Part shown: in pieces, positions 14,724 through 22,099 of the stretch
Numbering within the stretch: position 1 is the stretch's first letter
Layout of the letters: each line of letters starts with the position of its first letter
IMG/VR virus record: IMGVR_UViG_3300025305_003938
Span: 16,439 to 80,438 of that record
DNA from: a virus
Reading direction: 5' to 3' (one strand)
Length of the DNA stretch: 64,000 nucleotides
Notes under the pieces: generated by a model
What the model was told of the DNA's origin: nothing
The model's input: only the letters and a program-made list of their open reading frames with translations
The model's database searches: none
Translations under genes and position numbers: made by a program

Positions 14724-14752
14724 TTGACATATGCTTGGTTTGATCTTATAAT
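14724..14752 (+). promoter_or_regulatory. Perfect-consensus sigma-70 promoter
   Basis: TTGACA at 14724-14729, exactly 17 bases of spacer and TATAAT at 14747-14752. It overlaps the previous stop codon region and lies 16 bases before ATG 14769. A full consensus implies strong early expression by host RNA polymerase. Confidence 0.85.
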
Positions 14753-14768
14753 AAAGCAGAGGTTATAA

Positions 14769-15269
14769 ATGAGTAAAAAAACAATTGTGGTTAGTGGCGG
14801 TTTCGATCCGGTACATGTTGGCCATGTAAGAATGATTCGTGCAGCGGCCGAGTATGGAGATGTGATTGTTGTTATCAACAGTGACGACTGGCTCATGAGG
14901 AAAAAGGGTTATATCTTTATGCCATGGAATCAACGCCGCGAAATCATTGAATCGATAATTGGAGTACACGAAGTTGCAACTGTAGATGATACAGATGGCA
15001 CTGTGTGCGAGGCGTTAAAAAGGCTGCAGCCGGCATTGTTTGGAAATGGTGGAGATCGTACAAATAAAAATACTCCGGAAATGCAAGTTTGTGAAGACTT
15101 GGACATCGATATGCTCTGGGCTCTAGGCGGTGACAAGGTTCAAAGTAGTTCTGTATTAGTTGCAGATGCTGTAGGCCTGCAGCCCTCCGTACATGAAGAA
15201 AATAGCTTGACAACTCCATCTGAATCCTATATACTAACACCAGAACATATGATTGGGGAAGAACGATGA
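14769..15269 (+). CDS. Cytidylyltransferase/adenylyltransferase (HxGH) family protein
   Basis: 166 residues. VSGGFDPVHVGHVRMIRAA near residues 8-26 is the nucleotidyltransferase HxGH site, and GGDKVQSSSVLVAD near the C-terminus fits the second (KxSS-like) region. The family includes glycerol-3-phosphate and ethanolamine-phosphate cytidylyltransferases and the HldE/RfaE sugar-phosphate adenylyltransferase. The GNGGDRTNKNTPE segment favours a heptose/RfaE-like type, but the substrate is not certain. It has its own very strong promoter. A role in lipid, LPS or glycan precursor activation is inferred. Confidence 0.8.
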   Translation: MSKKTIVVSGGFDPVHVGHVRMIRAAAEYGDVIVVINSDDWLMRKKGYIFMPWNQRREIIESIIGVHEVATVDDTDGTVCEALKRLQPALFGNGGDRTNKNTPEMQVCEDLDIDMLWALGGDKVQSSSVLVADAVGLQPSVHEENSLTTPSESYILTPEHMIGEER

Positions 15270-15622
15270 AATTTAATCTAGAAACTCAACCCGACGCCGG
15301 CGCCTATTTCATCAACTTTACACACGTGAAGGGTGGAAATTACTATCATGCGTATGTTAGGTTAGACGATGTGGTTTCCTGGGAATCGGAGATAGTAACA
15401 TATGCAGATTCTGCAGAGAAGCGCTCCGCACATAGTAATGGTCAAGAAAACTGGGTTTTAACCACGAATCACAGATCTTACAAAACGGTTCAAAATTTTA
15501 ATGAAATTATGGACACGTGCAATTGGCACTCACCCCGAACGACATCGGTCGGCTCGCCCACTGGAAGATTAGATGATGTGACTGTTGCTAATAGAAAGGA
15601 ATCCCATGGAAAACTTTCGTAG
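15266..15622 (+). CDS. Unknown protein (118 aa)
   Basis: It begins at ATG 15266 in ATGA overlap with the cytidylyltransferase stop. The sequence is beta-rich (YFINFTHVKGGNYYHAYVRLDD; WVLTTNHRSYKTVQNF). A disordered Ser/Arg/Gly C-terminus follows, with no recognisable motif. It overlaps the next gene by 17 bases and is likely cotranscribed. Function unknown. Confidence 0.6.
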   Translation: MKFNLETQPDAGAYFINFTHVKGGNYYHAYVRLDDVVSWESEIVTYADSAEKRSAHSNGQENWVLTTNHRSYKTVQNFNEIMDTCNWHSPRTTSVGSPTGRLDDVTVANRKESHGKLS

Positions 15623-15884
15623 TATCATATCGAGTTCATTAATGCGATTAAACAATTTTATCATCATGTCTGCAGCTTGGTTGCTAATGTTTGCTATTGT
15701 TTCTTGTTACGTCGTTACAATGTCTGGAACAATCTCTTATATTTGTAATTCATATAAGATGGACGGATATATGGATATTCGTTTTGGTATGACTGTGTTT
15801 GTGGCGATTGTTGGCCTAGTTTGGGTACCCTATTATATTAAGGATATCTCTAGATTCATCTTCGTACGAGATCACAGACAATAA
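15606..15884 (+). CDS. Two-span membrane protein (92 aa)
   Basis: ATG 15606 follows AAAGGA and is preferred over the upstream start at 15585. Two hydrophobic helices are visible (~residues 17-45, AAWLLMFAIVSCYVV; and ~60-78, FGMTVFVAIVGLVWVPYY). A charged tail ends FVRDHRQ. It is directly followed by tRNA-Val, two bases later. Inner-membrane location likely; role unknown. Confidence 0.6.
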   Translation: MENFRSIISSSLMRLNNFIIMSAAWLLMFAIVSCYVVTMSGTISYICNSYKMDGYMDIRFGMTVFVAIVGLVWVPYYIKDISRFIFVRDHRQ

Positions 15885-15885
15885 T

Positions 15886-15961
15886 AGGCAGGTAGCTCAG
15901 TTGGTAGAGCAGTGCCTTTACACGGCACCGGCCGCAGGTTCGAATCCTGTCCTGCCTACCA
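15886..15961 (+). tRNA. tRNA-Val (TAC)
   Basis: Acceptor AGGCAGG/CCTGCCT, D-arm GCTC/GAGC, anticodon stem GTGCC/GGCAC with loop TTTACAC (TAC), T-arm GCAGG/CCTGT and encoded CCA. All stems pair. It sits between a plus-strand membrane gene and the minus-strand gene that ends one base after it. Confidence 0.93.
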
Positions 15962-16315
15962 TTAAATAATAGTTGTAGAAATTCCAGCTTTCTTTGCATC
16001 GATTTGAAGTTGCAAAGTTTCAGCATATTCTCTGAATACGTCTGATGTGTTGAGAGTGATTCTCATTTTATTAAGAATAAGTTGTGTTGTCGGCGGGTAG
16101 TAAGCTTTTTGCCGGCCAATCATTTGATTCAATTCTTGGACTTTATCGTGTGCGTAATAAAATGCGCGCCCTGGTTCTCTAGTGTTAACGAAATCTAATC
16201 CGCGTTGTGCTTCTTCTAAGAAATCTAATATTCTTTTATTTTGCGCGTTCGTTGGTTCCGGCGCATTATCGAAAAATCTGAGATAACTAAAAAGGTTTTG
16301 AATGTTGTTGGCCAT
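15962..16315 (-). CDS. Minus-strand helical protein (117 aa), unknown
   Basis: One of only two convincing minus-strand genes. The sequence MANNIQNLFSYLRFFDNAPE continues as a well-composed helical protein with an aromatic-rich middle (AFYYAHDKVQELNQMIGRQK). The ribosome site on the minus strand is AAGGA or AAGAGA. Its stop is the base after tRNA-Val, so transcription converges on the tRNA. No family recognised. It may be expressed at another time from its neighbours, given the shared upstream region with the 16534 gene. Confidence 0.65.
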   Translation of the reverse strand: MANNIQNLFSYLRFFDNAPEPTNAQNKRILDFLEEAQRGLDFVNTREPGRAFYYAHDKVQELNQMIGRQKAYYPPTTQLILNKMRITLNTSDVFREYAETLQLQIDAKKAGISTTII

Positions 16316-16533
16316 ATTCTCTTGGTTTCCTTGTGTAGTCTAATTATTTTTAAAAAAAACAAATAGCCGTTTTTTTCCCATCTTGTTGAATTATAACGGC
16401 ATTATTTTTACAATGACATAAACGAAAAAAAAATAAAAGAGAATAGATTTTCATACGTCTATGTAATGCGAGTGGTCCGTGTCTTTGCGGGCATGGGTAC
16501 ACTCATTTACCATAAATAAGGAGAAAATAAATT
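16316..16533. promoter_or_regulatory. Divergent intergenic region with promoter candidates
   Basis: About 220 bases without a gene lie between a minus-strand gene and the abundant-protein gene at 16534. It contains an inverted repeat GCCGTT (16366-16371) / AACGGC (16395-16400) flanked by T-rich DNA, which might be a terminator or a regulatory fold. TCTATGTAAT at 16458-16467 matches the motif found before the genes at 18303, 22518 and 24125. The sequence CATAAATA (16511-16518), then AAGGAG just before the start codon, is T4-late-like but very close to the ribosome site. No single element is proven. Confidence 0.45.
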
Positions 16534-18186
16534 ATGGCTTTTGAATTAGGACAAGTAATTCAGGGACGCCACCTCGTAGCAGGTGACATGTCCGGTGAAC
16601 TACAGGTATCCGCAGTAGGCGGACACAGCGGCGACCTTGATGCCGTTCTCGCTGGCTTGAACAGCGACATTGAAGCAGAGGAAGTTGCTCGCGCAGCTGC
16701 CTTTGCAGCAGGTGAAGCAGCAACAAACGCTGGCTTTACATCCATGGGCGCTCGCGTCGATGCACACGAAGCTTCTGCTGACACTCGTATGGGTGCTGAA
16801 GAAGTTGCACGTGCTGCAGCCGACACATCTCTCACGACTCGTCTCGCAGCGGAAGAAGCGGCTCTCGCAGCAGAAATCGCAGCAACAGCAGCAGACTTCG
16901 TGTCTGCAGACGCTCGTTCCACAAGCGGCGAAGCAGCTCTCGCAGCTGAAATCGCAGCAACAGCAGCAGATTTCACATCCGCTGACCTCCGCGCTTCCAA
17001 CGGTGAAGCAGCTCTCGCAGCAGAGATTGCAGCAACAGCAGCAGACTTCGTGTCTTCTGACGCGCGCGTTCTCGCTGACGAGGCTGCTCTCGCAGCTGAA
17101 ATCGCTCGCGCAGGTGGTGTTGAGTCCTCTTTAGAGACTCGTCTCGCAGCTGAAGAAGCAGCTCTCGCAGCTGAAATCGTAGCAACGACAGCAGATTTCG
17201 TATCTGCAGACCTCCGCGCTTTCAACGGTGAAGCAGCTCTGACGGCCTACTCTGGCTCGCAGGCATCAGTCCGTGCTTACGATCAAGTAATCATCAGTGA
17301 CCACTTCGCTGATGTATACGTAGCTATGGGTGCTCACGAAGTATCTGCTGACGCACGCATTGGCGCTGAAGAATCTGCCCGTGCAGCTTTCCAGACATCT
17401 TCTGATGCGCGCCTCAGCGCTGACGAGATTGCCTTGAACGCAGCTGACGCTTCCATTGAGACTCGTCTCATTGCTGAAGAAGCAGCTCTCGCAGCTGAAA
17501 TCGCAGCAACAAACGCTGATGTCACTTCTATCGATCTTGCAATTGCAGACGAAGTAGCCCTTCGCGGCGGAGCCGACGCGTCTCTCACGACTCGTCTCGC
17601 TGCAGCGGAAGCTAAAGAAGCAGCAGATTTCGTATCTGCAGACGCAGCTGCAGCAGCTGAGCACGTAGCAGTAAGCGCAGCCTTCGCATCCGGTGACACT
17701 CGTCACGGTGTGGAAGAAGCAGCCCGAGCAGCAGGCGACTTATCTTTGGAAACAAAGATTGACGCTGACATTGCAGCATTGGTTAACTCTGCTCCAGCAC
17801 AGCTTGACACTCTCTTAGAGATTGCAAACTCTTTGAACAACGATGCTAACGCATTCAACACTCTCAATGGACTCATCTCCACCGAGAATGCTGGCCGTGT
17901 AGCAGCACTTGCTTCCGCAGACACTCGTCAGGGTGTAGAAGAGGCAGCACGCGCAGCAGCAGACGCATCTCTCACGACTCGTCTCGCAGCAGCAGAAGCT
18001 GAAGAAGCAGCTGATATGATCAGCTCTGACGCACGCGTTCTTGCAGTAGAAGACACTGGTGTCCAGAAGGTTTCCTTCGACGACGCAGCTGGCATCTACA
18101 GCATGAGCTTCGGCGCAGGCAAGCCATCGATGGAAATGTCCCTCGACGGTGGTCAGATCAAGGTTGAGTTCAAGGTTGCTGTATAA
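16534..18186 (+). CDS. Ala-rich 25-residue-repeat virion-type protein
   Basis: 550 residues. From about residue 40 to 490 the protein consists of ~25-residue repeats built on (E)AALAAEIAATAADFVSADAR, with Glu/Ala helices and a Ser/Asp/Arg linker, predicted as a long trimeric coiled coil or fibre. The C-terminal ~45 residues (VQKVSFDDAAGIYSMSFGAG...) are non-repetitive and beta-like, as in a fibre tip or foldon. Codon use is richer in C-ending codons than its neighbours (CGC, CTC, GCA), which suggests very high expression. It has its own long leader and a hairpin terminator. It is probably an abundant fibre or decoration protein; the exact one is unknown. Confidence 0.75.
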   Translation: MAFELGQVIQGRHLVAGDMSGELQVSAVGGHSGDLDAVLAGLNSDIEAEEVARAAAFAAGEAATNAGFTSMGARVDAHEASADTRMGAEEVARAAADTSLTTRLAAEEAALAAEIAATAADFVSADARSTSGEAALAAEIAATAADFTSADLRASNGEAALAAEIAATAADFVSSDARVLADEAALAAEIARAGGVESSLETRLAAEEAALAAEIVATTADFVSADLRAFNGEAALTAYSGSQASVRAYDQVIISDHFADVYVAMGAHEVSADARIGAEESARAAFQTSSDARLSADEIALNAADASIETRLIAEEAALAAEIAATNADVTSIDLAIADEVALRGGADASLTTRLAAAEAKEAADFVSADAAAAAEHVAVSAAFASGDTRHGVEEAARAAGDLSLETKIDADIAALVNSAPAQLDTLLEIANSLNNDANAFNTLNGLISTENAGRVAALASADTRQGVEEAARAAADASLTTRLAAAEAEEAADMISSDARVLAVEDTGVQKVSFDDAAGIYSMSFGAGKPSMEMSLDGGQIKVEFKVAV

Positions 18187-18232
18187 TACAGCTTAGTTCT
18201 TGTGAACTACTTAATCTTTTAGATTAAAATTT

Positions 18233-18262
18233 GAAGGGGGTGGTCTTTAGGCCACCCCCTTC
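18233..18262 (+). terminator. Strong hairpin after the repeat protein
   Basis: GAAGGGGGTGGTC pairs with GGCCACCCCCTTC around a TTTA loop: 13 base pairs with one G-U. No U-tract follows, so it may stop transcription weakly or protect the abundant 16534 transcript from 3' decay. Confidence 0.65.
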
Positions 18263-18302
18263 ATCTATATAATATGAAACAATACAACGAAGGGTGTCAA
18301 AA

Positions 18303-18911
18303 ATGAACAAAAACTATAAAAAGTTAATATTGAAATATCAATATCTCTTAGAAGAATTACAAGACACAGAAGACGATCTACAAACAGTTCAAACTCTCTT
18401 CAATAAAGAAATTGAAGATGATGAGCGTACATCAGCTTGGAACGATCATGCTGAAGAATTGAACGAAAATGAAGCTGCAGAAGAAAAACAGGAAGCCTCT
18501 GACGATGACGATTGTGGCGACGATGAATCCATGGTACATCCAAAAATAATGAAAACAATATATAGGAGATTGTCTAGAGTTTGCCACCCTGATATATCAG
18601 CTGATCCTAGCTCCGAAGCAACGTTCGTGGAGCTATCCGCTGCATATGCCGAACAAAATTATCTTCTCATGCTAATATTGGCTATCGAACTAGATGTCAA
18701 TATAGACGATCTTAAGAGGCAAATATCAAAAAAACACTTCAAACATTTTAAAAAATCGATAAATAAGCTTGAAGAAAAAATATCCAAACATCAAGGTTCT
18801 TTCGCATGGATGTGGTATAACGAAGAAGATGAGAAAAAGAAAGAGGCGATCAAAGAACTGTTTTTGAGAACAATTGACAATATGAGACAAAAAGAAGGGA
18901 GATCGAAATAA
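18303..18911 (+). CDS. J-domain-like (DnaJ-type) protein
   Basis: 202 residues. The N-terminal ~80 residues are a helical acidic region (EELQDTEDDLQ... SDDDDCGDDES). Residues ~85-125 (IYRRLSRVCHPDISADPS, then ATFVELSAAYAE) contain the HPD motif with flanking helices typical of a J-domain. The C-terminus is a charged helical bundle. J-domains stimulate DnaK-type chaperones, so this could recruit host Hsp70 for virion assembly or replication. GTG 18294 is also possible, but ATG 18303 is better spaced from AGGG. A TCTATATAAT promoter candidate lies at 18264. It lacks the Gly/Phe and zinc domains of full DnaJ. Confidence 0.7.
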   Translation: MNKNYKKLILKYQYLLEELQDTEDDLQTVQTLFNKEIEDDERTSAWNDHAEELNENEAAEEKQEASDDDDCGDDESMVHPKIMKTIYRRLSRVCHPDISADPSSEATFVELSAAYAEQNYLLMLILAIELDVNIDDLKRQISKKHFKHFKKSINKLEEKISKHQGSFAWMWYNEEDEKKKEAIKELFLRTIDNMRQKEGRSK

Positions 18912-19363
18912 TGTCAGAAAACAATGAAATAGAAAATTACATCTTAAAGCATATGGAATATGTGGATGTAACTCTCACGGTCCGCGCCGACGACGCTAAA
19001 TTGCTATGTCGTTCTGCTTTGGCCATGATGGTCAATAATTATGAAAAAGAGCATTCCAAATATGCTGTAGCTATCAACAATCTACTAACTGAAGGAAATG
19101 CAAAACAAGTTGAAAAAAATATAGTGGAATATATTGCTTTTATTGATGAATATAGGGATTCTTTAGTTGAACTCGACCGCGCCGTAAAAGCGTATGTTGC
19201 AAGAGAAACAGCTGAAGTTTCTGCAAACTTCCCCCTAGACGAAAAAATTGATTTAGATGATTTTAACGCACAACTAGCGGAAGCTTCGAAAAAACAACAA
19301 GAAGAGATCAAGAAACATAATTCAAAAATTAAAAAATCAACAAAGAGAAAAACAAAGAAATAA
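18911..19363 (+). CDS. Helical protein with basic tail (150 aa)
   Basis: Starts in TAATG overlap with the J-domain gene. It is all helical, with a mid-section (VKAYVARETAEVSANFPLDE) and a strongly Lys-rich end (KSTKRKTKK). No motif was recognised. Position suggests a partner of the J-domain protein or a structural accessory of the neighbouring fibre proteins. Unknown. Confidence 0.6.
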   Translation: MSENNEIENYILKHMEYVDVTLTVRADDAKLLCRSALAMMVNNYEKEHSKYAVAINNLLTEGNAKQVEKNIVEYIAFIDEYRDSLVELDRAVKAYVARETAEVSANFPLDEKIDLDDFNAQLAEASKKQQEEIKKHNSKIKKSTKRKTKK

Positions 19364-19385
19364 CACATAGATAGGAGTAAAAGAT

Positions 19386-19820
19386 ATGCCAGGAGGAAAA
19401 ACAAATTCATCGCCAGTCGGTACAAGTTTCATATCACACAATGTAGGCCTTTATAACGTTGGGTCGTACCAAGTTAGTAGTGTACCATTCTTGTCGAGTT
19501 CGATAACTGCACAGGCGGATGGAGATATAATCGCCGTTGAATTCCCAAAGGTTACTAAATTCATAGTAATAAGAAATCTACGGCCGGCGTCTCAAACATC
19601 AGCGCCACTTAGGTTTGGATTCTCAGAGAATGGGATCAACCGGGCAAATTATATAACCCTTTTTAACGACGAATCATTCACAGCCGATTACAAAGTTTCA
19701 AAGATGTATATACGTGCCGATCTTGCCGCAGCAGCAACTGCCTCTGTTTATGCAGGGTTAACTGGAATTCCCGCAAGTCAACTTACGCACAACTGGACTG
19801 GATCCAAGGGTGTTGGGTAG
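19386..19820 (+). CDS. Virion structural beta protein (144 aa)
   Basis: A Ser/Gly/Tyr-rich start (GTSFISHNVGLYNVGSYQVSS) leads to alternating beta segments (IIAVEFPKVTKFIVIRN; LRFGFSENG). The C-terminus ends at a Trp/Gly-rich tail. The pattern of a polar repeated N-terminus, then VEFPxVTKxxxIxN, is one I associate with a common small structural protein of marine tailed phages, head fibre or tail-attachment type, but no curated family is certain. It lies between J-domain genes and a fibre gene, which supports a virion role. Confidence 0.6.
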   Translation: MPGGKTNSSPVGTSFISHNVGLYNVGSYQVSSVPFLSSSITAQADGDIIAVEFPKVTKFIVIRNLRPASQTSAPLRFGFSENGINRANYITLFNDESFTADYKVSKMYIRADLAAAATASVYAGLTGIPASQLTHNWTGSKGVG

Positions 19821-19822
19821 AA

Positions 19823-21052
19823 ATGAGCTTCGGTACATTCAGATCGAGGGTACCTCGTGATATTCTGGCCACTTTAGAGAACACTAAAGAGGAAGCGAAA
19901 CAATACGCCCAAGAACAAGTTAATCAGTTTTCAAGCTCTATTATGACAGAGGTTCTTCCGAACTTGACAGTTTCCGGGGGAATCTCACCAACTGAATTTG
20001 CAGCGTTCAGCGCCTCGTTCTCTCAAAACTTAGTAGCGGTAGAAGTTGGGACGATGGCGTACGCCGACCAGCAGGTCACTGTCTTTTCAGCATCTGTCAG
20101 TGAGAATCTTTCTGACGGCATATCTGCAACTGAATTTGAAGCATTCAGTGCCTCTTTTGCACAAAACTTAACAGCAGTTGGTGCAGCATCAATGGCTTAC
20201 GCGGATCAACAAGTTCAAGCCGCAACAGGGTCGATAATGGCATATGCCGATCAGCAGGTTACTAACTTTTCAGCATCTGTCAATGGGAATTTTTCTTACG
20301 GCATATCTGCAACTGAATTTGCAGCGTTCAGCGCCTCTTTTGCACAAAACTTAGTAGCGGTAGAAGTTGGGACGATGGCGTACGCCGACCAACAGGTTAC
20401 TAACTTTTCAGCATCTGTCAATGGGAATCTTTCTCACGGCATATCTGCAACTGAATTTGCAGCGTTCAGCGCCTCTTTTGCACAAAACTTAGTAGCGGTA
20501 GAAGTTGGGACGATGGCGTACGCCGACCAACAGGTTACTAACTTTTCAGCATCTGTCAATGTATCCGGCGCCGTAGACACCACTAGTTTGACCACATTAA
20601 GTGGTTCAATGGCGGCGGCCGTCGCTGCAATGGAGCTACAAATGAACACTAATATTGGAAACATTGATACTGGTGCCTCTTCGGCCGAAGTAACAGCTTT
20701 AAGTGGCACAGTTGGAACAGAAATAAATCAACTTGTTGACGCTATAGCGACGTTAGAATCAATATCTTCACAATTACAATCCCGTGTATCTTACAATACT
20801 GCAATTATTGGAATGCCTGAACATATCATACTTACAAATGACACAGGTACCGAATACTCACTCCACGTTAATGACGATGGAGATCTCCTCTTTGATGCAT
20901 ATGCAAACACTGGTTCGGCATGCAACACTCAACTGGTTGCTCTAGAATATTTGACACTCAAAGCTCCAAATGGCCAGCATTATCAATTGAGCGTTCAACC
21001 AGACGGCGGCTTAACATTCGATATCAGCACTCTGCCCACTGGAAGCTGCTAG
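19823..21052 (+). CDS. Fibre-like protein with 46-residue repeats
   Basis: 409 residues. Residues ~52-250 hold four copies of a 46-residue unit beginning GI(S)xTEFxAFSASF, each ending near FSASV. These are probably fibre coiled-coil or shaft repeats. The C-terminal ~160 residues look like a beta-rich tip (LTLKAPNGQHYQLSVQPDGG). It starts three bases after the previous gene, and its stop shares the CTAG tetranucleotide with the converging minus-strand gene. It is a candidate receptor-binding or decoration fibre. Copies 3 and 4 are almost identical at the DNA level, which would favour copy-number change. Confidence 0.7.
   Translation: MSFGTFRSRVPRDILATLENTKEEAKQYAQEQVNQFSSSIMTEVLPNLTVSGGISPTEFAAFSASFSQNLVAVEVGTMAYADQQVTVFSASVSENLSDGISATEFEAFSASFAQNLTAVGAASMAYADQQVQAATGSIMAYADQQVTNFSASVNGNFSYGISATEFAAFSASFAQNLVAVEVGTMAYADQQVTNFSASVNGNLSHGISATEFAAFSASFAQNLVAVEVGTMAYADQQVTNFSASVNVSGAVDTTSLTTLSGSMAAAVAAMELQMNTNIGNIDTGASSAEVTALSGTVGTEINQLVDAIATLESISSQLQSRVSYNTAIIGMPEHIILTNDTGTEYSLHVNDDGDLLFDAYANTGSACNTQLVALEYLTLKAPNGQHYQLSVQPDGGLTFDISTLPTGSC
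19979..20564 (+). repeat. Four 138-bp in-frame tandem repeats
   Basis: Copies start at 19979, 20117, 20300 and 20438. Spacings are 138, 183 (138 plus a 45-base internal duplication of the MAYADQQV part) and 138. Copies 3 and 4 are nearly identical. All lie inside the fibre gene, so they are coding repeats. Confidence 0.85.
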
Positions 21053-21561
21053 TCCTCTTTGTAAAATACGTCACCGTTGACTAGTTCTGATATTTGATCA
21101 TAATCTATAAATAGAGAGAGATGTTTTTCATCTTCTCCCTCTGGGCGCCATATTAAAGAGAGTCGGCGCTCCTCATCATACCAGATCCAATCAAACTCAT
21201 TACCTAGGTTTATCTCTCTAGAAAAAATACAACTGTATTTGTTTTGAGTCATTCCGACGACTAGATCATCATGAAGTGAATATCCTGTGTTTAATATTAG
21301 GTCTTCGCCACAGAATGCTAAGGTATCCTTATCAACTAATTCTAGAAACAAATAGCCAGTAATCATCGTGGTGGATACATCAGCCTCGCACCACCACGTG
21401 GAAAGCTCATCTTCGTGACTAATCCAAGAACAATCCATGGAAAAAAAGTATTCTCCAAATTCATTATAGTCATCATCTATCGGCCCACTGCATCCGGATA
21501 GAATAGACAAAACAAGTAATGTTATTGATTTATTAATTGTATCTCCTATAGTAATTATCAT
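21049..21561 (-). CDS. Minus-strand lipoprotein (up to 170 aa)
   Basis: The lipobox SILSGC follows a hydrophobic stretch (SITLLVLSILSGC). The mature part is acidic and rich in Trp and Cys, with at least four Cys that may form disulphides (FSMDCSWI, TWWCEAD, LAFCGED, YSCIFSRE). ATG 21561 gives an odd lead (MIITIGDTI) before the signal. An AGGAG followed by AUU at codon 9 (21537) would give MNKSITLLVL, a classical signal start, so a rare AUU start is possible. It converges on the fibre gene. Outer-membrane or periplasmic location; function unknown. Confidence 0.7.
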   Translation of the reverse strand: MIITIGDTINKSITLLVLSILSGCSGPIDDDYNEFGEYFFSMDCSWISHEDELSTWWCEADVSTTMITGYLFLELVDKDTLAFCGEDLILNTGYSLHDDLVVGMTQNKYSCIFSREINLGNEFDWIWYDEERRLSLIWRPEGEDEKHLSLFIDYDQISELVNGDVFYKED

Positions 21562-21593
21562 AGATTACAAAAAAACAATTTTTAATAAAATAC

Positions 21594-21623
21594 TTGCAAC
21601 ACTAGGTACTATTGTGCTAATAT
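21594..21623 (+). promoter_or_regulatory. Probable promoter of the tRNA cluster
   Basis: TTGCAA at 21594-21599 and TAATAT at 21618-21623 (18-base spacer), with a CTAGGTACTATTGTGCTAAT context similar to strong sigma-70 promoters. The first tRNA begins at 21646. It is the only promoter candidate between the minus-strand lipoprotein and tRNA-Glu. Confidence 0.5.
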
Positions 21624-21645
21624 TGATTTTGATAATGAATATTGT

Positions 21646-21720
21646 GCTTCCTTCGTCTAACGGTTAGGACATCGGGTTTTCATCCCGGAAATAGGGGTTC
21701 GATTCCCCTAGGAAGTACCA
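21646..21720 (+). tRNA. tRNA-Glu (TTC)
   Basis: Acceptor GCTTCCT/AGGAAGT (G-U at the top), anticodon stem TCGGG/CCCGG, loop TTTTCAT (TTC), T-arm GGGG..CCCC and encoded CCA. Confidence 0.93.
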
Positions 21721-21726
21721 AAAAGA

Positions 21727-21800
21727 TGAGATGTGATGTAATGGCAACATGGAACGCTTTGACCGTTCTTTTCTAGGTTCGAATCCTAGCATCTCAGCCA
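21727..21800 (+). tRNA. tRNA-Gln (TTG)
   Basis: Acceptor TGAGATG/CATCTCA, D-arm ATGT/ACAT, anticodon stem GAACG/CGTTC with loop CTTTGAC (TTG), T-arm CTAGG/CCTAG and encoded CCA. It starts seven bases after tRNA-Glu, so the two are probably processed from one transcript. Confidence 0.92.
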
Positions 21801-21822
21801 TGGAGGGGGAGAAGGGAGAAAA

Positions 21823-21945
21823 ATGGATACTTTAGGCTTAGTCAGCACTGTCGCTCTAGTGTTTATTTCATGTCGAATGATTTGGAAAATACACGCCAAT
21901 GAAGCGAGCATAAAACGAATCCTCGATGAATTAAACAAAAATTAA
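21823..21945 (+). CDS. Small membrane-anchored peptide (40 aa)
   Basis: ATG 21823 has GAAGGGAG as ribosome site, between tRNA-Gln and tRNA-Thr. MDTLGLVSTVALVFISCRMI is one hydrophobic helix with a Cys at residue 17; a polar helix ends in LNKN. A protein gene embedded in a tRNA operon is common in phages. Function unknown. Confidence 0.55.
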   Translation: MDTLGLVSTVALVFISCRMIWKIHANEASIKRILDELNKN

Positions 21946-21951
21946 AAAATA

Positions 21952-22027
21952 GCCGGTATAGCTCAGTTGGTAGAGCACTTCACTTGTAATGAAGATGTCC
22001 CGCGTTCGATTCGTGGTGCCGGCACCA
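21952..22027 (+). tRNA. tRNA-Thr (TGT)
   Basis: Acceptor GCCGGTA/TGCCGGC, D-arm GCTC/GAGC, anticodon stem CTTCA/TGAAG with loop CTTGTAA (TGT), T-arm CCGCG/CGTGG with one G-U, and encoded CCA. Confidence 0.92.
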
Positions 22028-22099
22028 ATAATTTCTTTAAAATTTAGTTTTTGAAGTTAAATGTAGTGAAACCCGATTATGGGTTGTATATAAAGACAT

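Noticed and set aside
16511-16518. CATAAATA as a T4-type late promoter
   Set aside because: The implied start would be inside or next to the ribosome site (AAGGAG, ATG 16534), leaving almost no leader. It may be fortuitous.
16560-17225. Long minus-strand ORF (221 codons) opposite the Ala-rich repeat gene
   Set aside because: It mirrors the repeats in the antisense frame (Ala/Ser/Arg-rich) with no ribosome site. It is a by-product of the biased codon use.
19979-20564. Tandem repeats as a CRISPR array
   Set aside because: The repeats are in frame, 138 bp long, without spacers, and code for a fibre shaft.
21114-21123. TCTATAAATA as a late promoter
   Set aside because: It lies in the middle of the minus-strand lipoprotein gene, about 520 bases from the nearest plus-strand gene.
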